A stretch of 64,000 nt of DNA from positions 62,001-126,000 of the forward strand of contig NZ_JAKIKY010000007.1 of assembly GCF_023349185.1 (NCBI RefSeq), given 5' to 3'. Numbering within the stretch: position 1 is the stretch's first letter; each line of letters starts with the position of its first letter. Origin of the DNA: Shewanella aquimarina. GTDB lineage: Bacteria > Pseudomonadota > Gammaproteobacteria > Enterobacterales > Shewanellaceae. The notes under the pieces were generated by a model. It searched no databases. It was given only the letters and a program-made list of their open reading frames with translations, and had not been told where the DNA came from. Below, piece by piece: positions 30,182-36,981 of this stretch. A program made the translations under genes and the position numbers.

Positions 30182-30593
30182 CTAGCGGATACTCTTTGTG
30201 TCTGCGCAGCGTCTAGCTGCATCAGAATTCAAATATGTCTTAAACAATGTACTGTATGGTTACACAGCAGATCTCACTTCCCCTGGCGACAATATTGCTA
30301 AGTTTTCCACTATTAAGCAATCATCAAATTGATTTCTATCCCGAATTACTTTTATTTGCTTACAGGCTGAAGTGGTTTTTTCTCTTTATTATCAGCGGAT
30401 TGCAATGGCGTCTGGATAATACATTTTGTTTAATAAATGTATAAATCCAAAGAAATTCCCGCTTTTGGTTATTTTGTTGTGGCGCATCTGTTAATTGTTG
30501 TGTAATCTTTGTACTCACATGACAGCGTTGTCATTCCTGCGGGAATGGTTATGAATACGAAAAAAGATAATAAAGTTATGGAAGGGAAACGAG
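30182..30593. other. nagR / TonB receptor intergenic region
   Basis: 412 bases, AT-rich. It holds one NagR operator (30520-30533), 61 bases before the receptor ATG. A 65-codon frame at 30247-30444 is hydrophobic by composition, without a ribosome binding site, and is not called. Confidence 0.7.
30520..30533. promoter_or_regulatory. NagR operator upstream of the TonB receptor
   Basis: TGACAGCGTTGTCA, one base from a perfect palindrome. It matches four other sites in front of nag genes in this window. Confidence 0.8.
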
Positions 30594-33218
30594 ATGCGAC
30601 CATCTACTTTTAAGAAAAGTGTACTAGCTACAAACATTGCCCTGCTCATGAGTGGCGCAGTGTCTGTTTCTGCTTTTGCGGCTGAGGCCGAAGCAGAAGC
30701 GGTTAATACTGACAATATTGAAAAAATTGAAGTACGTGGTCTACGCGCTTCGATGAAGGCGTCTATTAACGCCAAACGATTTTCTGATGCCGTTGTCGAT
30801 GCCGTAACGGCCGAAGACATTGGTAAGTTCCCTGATGGCGACGTTGGTGAGTCTTTAGGGCGTATTCCCGGGGTTACCGTAAACCGCCAGTTTGGCCAAG
30901 GCCAACAGGTGTCGATTCGCGGTGCCTCTGCTCAGTTAACCCGTACCCTGTTAAATGGCCACTCAGTTGCCTCAACGGGTTGGTTTGACCAACAGGCCAT
31001 CGACCGTAGCTTTAACTACTCTCTACTGCCACCCGAGATGGTAAGCGGCATCGAAGTCTATAAGTCTTCTCAGGCCGACATCACAGAAGGTGGTATCGGT
31101 GGTACGGTGATCGTTAAGACACGTAAGCCATTGGATTTAGAGGCTAACACGCTATTTCTAAGTGCCAAGGGTGACTATGGTACTGTCTCTGAGGCGACAG
31201 ATCCTGCCGTTTCAGGTCTGTATAGCTGGGCTAACGACGACGAGACATTTGGTATCTTAGTCTCTGCCGCAGGCTCTCAAACCGATTATCAACGTAACGG
31301 TATCGAAACCTTGCTAGGTTGGGGTGAGATAGTACCTACAACTTTCCAGCAAGATCGCGAGCGCACCGCCTACAACATCGCAGCTCAGTATCGTCCGACC
31401 GACAACCTAGAGTTCGGCCTAACGGTGACTAGCCTAGATCTTAAGGCAAATAACGCCAACACATCTATCTTCCTCTTCCCGACACAGCAAGGCGTTAGTA
31501 CCTGTAATCAGACCAATGCCGCAGGTGTCTGTACCGATATCACCCATACTGGTGAGGGTGGATTTGCCTGGGCGCAGACTTGGGCTCGTGAAGCCGAGAT
31601 GTCGTCTGATACCTATGACTTTGACTTCAAATATGAAGCAGAAAACTTCACCCTTGAAGGTCGCGTTGGTAACACCAAGGCTGATGGCGGTACCAGCCTG
31701 ACCTCTAACTATGGTAACTCAATTGGTCAGCCTGGCGACTTTGCCGGTCATTATGACGCGACAGGCGAGAAGATTTTGATCGACATCGCCAACAAGTCTT
31801 TCGGTGCGGGCGACTTTAACGGTCAGCTAGAAACAGCTGGCTGGGCGCTGAAGAAGCAGCCTAACACTGACGAAGAGACCTATGCTCAGTTTGACCTGAC
31901 TTTCCCGGTTGATCTTGGTGCCATCACTTCTATCAAGGCGGGTGTGCGCTATGCCGACCATGACGTGACACAGCAGACTGACGCGGCTATCGTGGGTGAC
32001 ATAGTGGCTAAAGATGCCTCTGAATACTATTCAGGTACTATCTCTTCTGGCGCAGGCTTTACCCTGCCTAAGCCTAATTTTGATGCCATGATCCGTGATG
32101 CCAAGGCTTCTGTGGACGGCTTTACTCGTGACAAGTCTGGTTACGGCACCCTGAATGAGAAAAACCTGGCCGCTTATGCCATGGCTAACTTCGAAGCTGA
32201 AGGGATCCGCGGTAACTTCGGTCTACGTTTCATCTCTACCGATATCGAGTCTGACTACTATGCGCTGAGCTCAAGCGGTCAGTTTGCCGACGAGCTAAGC
32301 ACAGATAAGTCTAGCTACAGCGACGTATTGCCAAGCATCAACGTGACGTTTGATTTAGCGCCGGATCTCTTGTTGCGTACTACCGCGGCTCAGGTGATAT
32401 CTCGTCCTAACTATGCCGAGCTGTTTGCTACATCGACGCTGCCTGGTTTGAACGATGGTACGCCGGGTAACGAAAAGCTAAACCGCGGTTCTGTAGCCCT
32501 TGACCCATTTAAGGCGACCCAAGCCGATGTCAGCTTAGAGTGGTACTTCGGTGGCGAAGGTCTCGCTTCTTTGACCTACTTTATCAAAGACGTGAGTTCG
32601 TTCATCACCACACGTCAGAAGCTTAACCAGCAGATAGGCATCGAGGATAACAACCTTAAGGAGCAAGGCGGCAGCGCTTGTGGGGTTGGCGTGTACGATT
32701 GCTGGACCGTCAGTGAGAAATACAATGCAAACGGTGGTCGTATCGAAGGGGTTGAGCTGCAGCTGCAAGACTCGTTCGAAAATGGCTTAGGCTACTCGGT
32801 TAACTATACCTTCGCCGATGCCGGTTCCCCTGCCGAGAACTATCCTGATGAGGTGGGAGTATTCTCTGACTCGTCGAAGCACACAGTTAACCTGGTGGGC
32901 TACTATGAGATGGATAGCTTCTCTGCCCGTCTGGCTTACAACTGGCGTAGCGAATATATGATCCGTGAATTGCCAGGCTTCTATGGTAACCGTCAGCACC
33001 AAGACTATGGTTCGCTGGATCTGAGCATGAACTACAGCGTTACCGATTGGATGGATTTGACCTTCGAAGCCGTTAACCTCACAGAGGAAGACAGCATTCA
33101 GATAGGCGTCTCACCAGTCGACAACGAAAATGTGATTGCCGAATTTAAAGATAACTACCCGGTATGGAGCTTCGAAGGCGAAGCAAGATACAAGGTCGGT
33201 GTCGCACTGCGTTTCTAA
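30594..33218 (+). CDS. TonB-dependent outer membrane receptor of the chitooligosaccharide locus
   Basis: 874 residues. A signal peptide ends near AFAAEAE; a TonB box-like IEKIEVRGL is near residue 44; the plug domain follows with FPDGDVGESLGRIPGVTV, VSIRGASAQLTRTLLNG and GGTVIVKTRKPL; the rest is a 22-strand-type barrel ending in YKVGVALRF with the terminal Phe. It most resembles the large family of receptors found in Xanthomonas, Caulobacter and Shewanella carbohydrate loci. By position and its operator it probably imports chitin oligomers across the outer membrane; the substrate is inference. It is probably co-transcribed with the halogenase-like gene 91 bases downstream, although a hairpin stands between. 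Confidence 0.92.
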   Translation: MRPSTFKKSVLATNIALLMSGAVSVSAFAAEAEAEAVNTDNIEKIEVRGLRASMKASINAKRFSDAVVDAVTAEDIGKFPDGDVGESLGRIPGVTVNRQFGQGQQVSIRGASAQLTRTLLNGHSVASTGWFDQQAIDRSFNYSLLPPEMVSGIEVYKSSQADITEGGIGGTVIVKTRKPLDLEANTLFLSAKGDYGTVSEATDPAVSGLYSWANDDETFGILVSAAGSQTDYQRNGIETLLGWGEIVPTTFQQDRERTAYNIAAQYRPTDNLEFGLTVTSLDLKANNANTSIFLFPTQQGVSTCNQTNAAGVCTDITHTGEGGFAWAQTWAREAEMSSDTYDFDFKYEAENFTLEGRVGNTKADGGTSLTSNYGNSIGQPGDFAGHYDATGEKILIDIANKSFGAGDFNGQLETAGWALKKQPNTDEETYAQFDLTFPVDLGAITSIKAGVRYADHDVTQQTDAAIVGDIVAKDASEYYSGTISSGAGFTLPKPNFDAMIRDAKASVDGFTRDKSGYGTLNEKNLAAYAMANFEAEGIRGNFGLRFISTDIESDYYALSSSGQFADELSTDKSSYSDVLPSINVTFDLAPDLLLRTTAAQVISRPNYAELFATSTLPGLNDGTPGNEKLNRGSVALDPFKATQADVSLEWYFGGEGLASLTYFIKDVSSFITTRQKLNQQIGIEDNNLKEQGGSACGVGVYDCWTVSEKYNANGGRIEGVELQLQDSFENGLGYSVNYTFADAGSPAENYPDEVGVFSDSSKHTVNLVGYYEMDSFSARLAYNWRSEYMIRELPGFYGNRQHQDYGSLDLSMNYSVTDWMDLTFEAVNLTEEDSIQIGVSPVDNENVIAEFKDNYPVWSFEGEARYKVGVALRF

Positions 33219-33234
33219 TCGACACATGAGTGTA

Positions 33235-33264
33235 GAAAGCCCGGCATAAGCTGGGCTTTTTATT
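33235..33264 (+). terminator. Hairpin terminator or attenuator after the TonB receptor
   Basis: AAAGCCCGG and CTGGGCTTTTTAT arms. It lies between the receptor and the halogenase-like gene and may let some transcription pass. Confidence 0.65.
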
Positions 33265-33309
33265 AGCACCGGCCTTTAATTAGACCAAGAGTAGGGAAGA
33301 GGTGAAACC

Positions 33310-34836
33310 ATGGACATTAAGCGTATCTTGATATTAGGGGGCGGAACGACAGGCTGGTTGGCGGCCAATCACCTGGGCAAGGCTCTTGAACATCGCCAGG
33401 ACGTGACCATCACGCTGGTGGAGTCACCAGATATCCCCATCATAGGCGTCGGAGAGGGGACAGTGCCAGCCATTCGTCAGAGTCTGAAACGCTTCGGCAT
33501 CAGCGAGTCTGAGTTTATCCGTCAATGTGATGTTACCTTTAAGCAGTCGATCAAGTTCGTCAACTGGATGGATAAGGGCCGGGACGGAGCTGAGAACTTC
33601 TATCATCACCTGTTCGACATGCCGAGCCCTCTGGGGGAGGACCTGACCCAGCATTGGCAAGCGAATCGCCAACAAGCCTATGGTGACCTGGTTTCGCCCC
33701 AACACAAGGTGTGTGAAGCGGGTAGGGCGCCTAAACGTATCACCCACAGCGAATATGAAGGGGCATTGGGCTATGCCTATCACCTTAACGCTGCCAAGTT
33801 TGCCAAGCTGTTAGCGGATAACGCCATCAGGCGTTTCAATGTCGAGCATATTAAGGCCAACGTCTGTGAGGTTATGCTCAAGGATAATGGCGAGATTGCC
33901 TCCCTGGAAACCGATAACCGGGGCAGCATCAGCGCCGATTTCTACATAGACTGCAGTGGGTTTGAATCTTTGCTTATCGATAAGACGCTCAAGGTGCCCT
34001 TTGTCGATAAGTCCCATCAGCTATTTGCCGATAAGGCGATTGCCGTTCAGGTGCCCATAGGTGAAGAAGAAGCGATTCCGCCTTATACCCTGGCGACGGC
34101 CCATCAGGCCGGTTGGATATGGGATATCGCCTTGACCCATAGGCGTGGCGTCGGTTTTGTCTATTCCTCTAAGTATATGGATGATGCTACGGCGCTTAAA
34201 AAGCTGTCACATTATCTGGGACAGGATGTCGCTCAGTATCAATACCGGGTTTTGCCGATGAAACTTGGCTATCGCAGGGAGTTCTTGCATAAAAATTGCC
34301 TAGCCTTGGGGTTGGCGCAAGGCTTTCTCGAACCCCTGGAGGCAACCTCTATCTTGCTGACCGATTTTGCAGCAGGCTACATCGCCAACCGTTTACCAAA
34401 AGATAGTGAAGCGCTGGCTTTGCTGGCTGAACAGTTTAATCGGGTGATGACCTATGCCTGGGAGCGTGTCGTCGAATTTATCAAGATGCACTATTGCCTG
34501 TCAGACAGGAGTGACTCGGCGTTCTGGGTCGATAATCGCGATCCGGCGACGATTCCGTGTGAGCTTAATAGCCGGCTAAAACTGTGGCGAGATCACGCCC
34601 CCATAAGGCAGGACTTCTTCAGTAAGTTTGAGGTGTTTGATTTAGAAAACTACCTGTATGTGCTCTATGGCATGCACTACCCAACGAACACGCAGGTGGC
34701 GAGTGAGCAGCAAAGAGAAGCCTGGCAAGTACAGGGAAAACAGATAGCCAACTTGGCTGAGCATCTGGTGAATGAGCTGCCAGCTCATCGAGACTTGCTC
34801 GAGAAGATTGCCAAATATGGTATGCAGAGATGTTAA
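33310..34836 (+). CDS. Flavin-dependent tryptophan halogenase-like protein
   Basis: 508 residues. The FAD-binding GGGTTGWLAA is at 10-19 and IGVGEGTVP at 45-53. The catalytic lysine of this family (K79 in RebH and PrnA) is present as K78 in VTFKQSIKF, and the conserved Glu is present in GFLEPLEATSI. The WxWxIP motif that marks halogenases reads WIWDIA, so the last residue is Ala instead of Pro. Proteins of this type occur beside TonB receptors and SapC in sugar loci where no halogenated product is known; the reaction is undetermined. Context implies a role in chitin use or uptake. Confidence 0.85.
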   Translation: MDIKRILILGGGTTGWLAANHLGKALEHRQDVTITLVESPDIPIIGVGEGTVPAIRQSLKRFGISESEFIRQCDVTFKQSIKFVNWMDKGRDGAENFYHHLFDMPSPLGEDLTQHWQANRQQAYGDLVSPQHKVCEAGRAPKRITHSEYEGALGYAYHLNAAKFAKLLADNAIRRFNVEHIKANVCEVMLKDNGEIASLETDNRGSISADFYIDCSGFESLLIDKTLKVPFVDKSHQLFADKAIAVQVPIGEEEAIPPYTLATAHQAGWIWDIALTHRRGVGFVYSSKYMDDATALKKLSHYLGQDVAQYQYRVLPMKLGYRREFLHKNCLALGLAQGFLEPLEATSILLTDFAAGYIANRLPKDSEALALLAEQFNRVMTYAWERVVEFIKMHYCLSDRSDSAFWVDNRDPATIPCELNSRLKLWRDHAPIRQDFFSKFEVFDLENYLYVLYGMHYPTNTQVASEQQREAWQVQGKQIANLAEHLVNELPAHRDLLEKIAKYGMQRC

Positions 34837-34881
34837 CTTGGGTTTGGCCTAGGTGTTAGCCAGACGAGGGGCATCAGGGCT

Positions 34882-34931
34882 CAAAAAAGCAGAGCCGATA
34901 TTTATGTACTCTCATATTATCGGCTCTGCTA
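34882..34931 (-). terminator. Terminator of the sapC-like gene
   Basis: AGCAGAGCCGATA and TATCGGCTCTGCT, 13-bp arms around a 17-base loop, with a T run on the minus strand. It may also stop the convergent halogenase-like gene. Confidence 0.8.
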
Positions 34932-34939
34932 CTTAAAAG

Positions 34940-35659
34940 TTATTGCAACTTATCAAACTGATTTTGCTTGGCGATGAGGCGCGACATCTGATTGAGGGAG
35001 GCTCTGTGGGCATAAACAATCGGCAGCAAACCTTTCTTTCTTAGCTCGAGGAAATCTTCATCGCTCAGTTCGTTCAATGCCTTGTCATCGATCAGATAGA
35101 CGCCATTGATATTGATCTTCTGCTCAGATCTTTCCAGCTTAATGGTCAGTTGCTGTGACACCAGTAGGTTTTTGTCTGCCAGGAATTGGCAAACCGCCTG
35201 AGTCTGTTGATGCATAGCGGCGACATCCAGTAGGGCATTGGTTCTTGCCGTCAGGTATTCGCTACGCTCCCCTTCATCGGTAAACAGGCGGTTACCTTCC
35301 GCCTCAGACACCATTGGGCTCTCCTCATCGATGCAGACGATCACGTTGTCGCCTTCCTCCGAGGTTCTGGCGATCGACAGGGGCGCATTGCTAAAGCCAA
35401 TTGGGCTGATAGGGGCATCCCATTGGTTGCTTTGGCAATACAGGTTGACTTCGGGTTCGATCCCCATGATAGCCACAGGGATGAACTGACCCGTCTCACC
35501 ATTCTTCACGAAGACGATAGGGAATTCGGCCACCAGGCTGGGGATCTCTCTGGCCAATACCGGGATCAGGTGCTCTTTACTGAAACGGCTGAAATCATTT
35601 GAATGGGTCAGCTTGATGTTGAGATGTTTTTCCGTTGAAAGGGGGACTATCTTCGCCAT
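34940..35659 (-). CDS. SapC-family protein
   Basis: 239 residues, no signal peptide or membrane segment. The N-terminal FSKEHLIPVLAREIPSLVAEFPIVF and later FQPVAIMG-like stretch (FIPVAIMGIEPE), LYCQSNQWDAPISPIGF and the C-terminal half are typical of SapC-like proteins (first named from the Campylobacter S-layer locus), which recur beside TonB receptors and halogenase-like genes in carbohydrate clusters of Alteromonadales and Caulobacterales. No biochemical function is established. It is on the opposite strand to the neighbouring nag genes, and two NagR operators plus a half site lie in its upstream region, so it probably belongs to the same regulon. Confidence 0.8.
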   Translation of the reverse strand: MAKIVPLSTEKHLNIKLTHSNDFSRFSKEHLIPVLAREIPSLVAEFPIVFVKNGETGQFIPVAIMGIEPEVNLYCQSNQWDAPISPIGFSNAPLSIARTSEEGDNVIVCIDEESPMVSEAEGNRLFTDEGERSEYLTARTNALLDVAAMHQQTQAVCQFLADKNLLVSQQLTIKLERSEQKININGVYLIDDKALNELSDEDFLELRKKGLLPIVYAHRASLNQMSRLIAKQNQFDKLQ

Positions 35660-36007
35660 ATTCTTACCTTAGTTAATTTTAGTTTGTGGTGTCTGTCTCA
35701 AGCGTTAATTGTCTAACCTGAGAAACGCTGGGTTAATCTTTTACCGCTAGTGGGGGCAAAAGCGCAAGTATTAATGTTTCGAGCTAGCCCGAAACAAGCC
35801 CTAAATTGGAGTGAAAAGACGTTAAGCCAGTCTCATCCCTACCCTTTGGGGATCTTAATACTTTTCTGTGTTAGGGAGCACTACTCCGGTTATCTCTCGC
35901 CTTACACATCTTTGTTCTGTTCCTCTCCTATATGGACACTTAGCACTCATTGTTTAGTGTTTTTTCGACTCTGAGTACTGTTAGCCTCTCTGAATGTTAT
36001 CAATAGT

Positions 36008-36021
36008 TGACAGCGTTGTCA
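36008..36021. promoter_or_regulatory. NagR operator upstream of the sapC-like gene
   Basis: TGACAGCGTTGTCA, preceded by T so that it also contains TTGACA, a possible -35 element overlapped by the operator. A half site TGACAGCG starts 50 bases further on, at 36058. Confidence 0.8.
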
Positions 36022-36160
36022 TGTTTGTGTGGTGAAGAAGGCTTTGTTCGGCCTCTATGACAGCGTCTGTGCTTGGCGGCTTTCAGCGGTGTGATAAAAA
36101 ATTGCCTCACAATGTCAAAAAAATGTAGAAATTCTGTTCTTTCTTAGGTAAATTAATCAA

Positions 36161-36174
36161 TGACAGCGTTGTCA
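36161..36174. promoter_or_regulatory. NagR operator on the hexosaminidase side
   Basis: TGACAGCGTTGTCA flanked by AA and TT. It is 153 bases from the previous operator and about 810 bases from the hexosaminidase ATG. Confidence 0.8.
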
Positions 36175-36204
36175 TTTGCTTGTGTGGCACGTTTGTTTTG
36201 TAAG

Positions 36205-36244
36205 GTTTGCATTGTTAGGAAGAGGTCTCCTAACGTTTGCATTG
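36205..36244 (+). repeat. Hairpin flanked by direct repeats
   Basis: GTTTGCATTG occurs at 36205-36214 and 36235-36244; between them TTAGGA (36215-36220) and TCCTAA (36228-36233) are complementary. Purpose unknown; it follows the NagR operator by 30 bases. Confidence 0.6.
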
Positions 36245-36707
36245 GCAGTAGCCATTAAGTTTGTAGCAATGGTTATTGTGTTTGTTTTTTCCTATAGTCT
36301 CTCCCCAGATACTAGAGATGGCTAGATGTGTTATGTCTCAATTGGCGCCTTTATCGGTGGCACTTGATACATGATGCATCTAGCGCTTTTTTCTGGATTA
36401 GAGTGACGCCTGATGAGTGGGCGCTAGGGAAATGCGTAAGAGCGAGCAAAGCACAGCGCGGCACGGCACAGCAGGGCGTTCGTTGTCTTGCAGAGATTCA
36501 GATTAAATAAACAGATTTCTTTCATTGTCAGATGGCTGAGTGGTTTCTAAAGCCAGAACGCTTTCTATAGCCTGATTACTTGCCAATTCTAGATTGCCTG
36601 TAATTGCCAGGTGGGGTTCGGGGAGCCGCTAGATTTGTACAAGTCTGACGATGATCTATTTTCGCGGCGGCATTTTTGTTAATCGGCCAAGATGCGGCGG
36701 CAAAAAA

Positions 36708-36868
36708 GACCAAGCGCAATAAGTAAGTGATCAGCAATAGCGCAGGGAAAACGTTTGAGAGCAAGGCTGGATTTTTAGGTAAGTAGTTATTCTAAAATCA
36801 AAAAAGTAATGCAGTTATCGAACGTTTTAACAAGTTCGCTTGAACAGTTATTTATTAGGATTGGCATA
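36708..36868. repeat. MITE-like hairpin repeat, copy 1
   Basis: About 161 bp, similar along its whole length to 44832-44997. Its ends (ACCAAGCGCAATAA and TTATTAGGATTGGC) are a degenerate terminal inverted repeat, and the inner arms AAAACGTTTGA and TCGAACGTTTT also pair, so the element can form one long imperfect hairpin. It encodes nothing credible. It lies in the leader of the hexosaminidase gene. Confidence 0.75.
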
Positions 36869-36945
36869 AAGTGGTGGCTATCTCAGATATCGCAATAGCA
36901 GGAAGCTTATTGCCGATGCTGATGGGGAAGGGTAGCTGCAATGAG

Positions 36946-36961
36946 ACTTGAACGTTCAAGT
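36946..36961. promoter_or_regulatory. 16-bp perfect palindrome before the hexosaminidase gene
   Basis: ACTTGAACGTTCAAGT, 20 bases before the ATG. It could be an operator for an unidentified regulator or a small hairpin in the leader. About one such palindrome is expected by chance in 64 kb, so confidence in function is low. Confidence 0.35.
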
Positions 36962-36981
36962 TGAGAAAAGTGAGGATAACA

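Larger units (their letters stand above)
35660..36981. other. 1.3-kb control region between sapC-like gene and hexosaminidase gene
   Basis: No credible gene. It contains two NagR operators (36008-36021 and 36161-36174), a half site (36058), a hairpin flanked by direct repeats (36205-36244), one copy of a hairpin repeat element (36708-36868) and a 16-bp palindrome (36946-36961). Short frames in it overlap the repeats and lack start signals. Confidence 0.75.

Noticed and set aside
30250..30265. CTGT-N8-ACAG, a LexA-box-like sequence upstream of nagR
   Set aside because: The eight central bases are not AT-rich as in real SOS boxes and no SOS gene is adjacent.
30247..30444. 65-codon hydrophobic frame between nagR and the TonB receptor
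   Set aside because: No ribosome binding site; hydrophobicity follows from AT-rich DNA, and it lies in a control region.
36090..36113. TGTGA and TCACA pair as a CRP site
   Set aside because: The spacer is 12 bases instead of 6, so it does not fit CRP.
36530..36560. GATGGCTGAGTGGTT resembles the D-arm of a serine tRNA
   Set aside because: No acceptor stem, anticodon arm or T-arm follows, so no tRNA forms; a relic is possible but unsupported.
36328..36764. Short reading frames of about 60 codons on both strands in the hexosaminidase leader
   Set aside because: No ribosome binding sites, odd composition, and one overlaps the repeat element.
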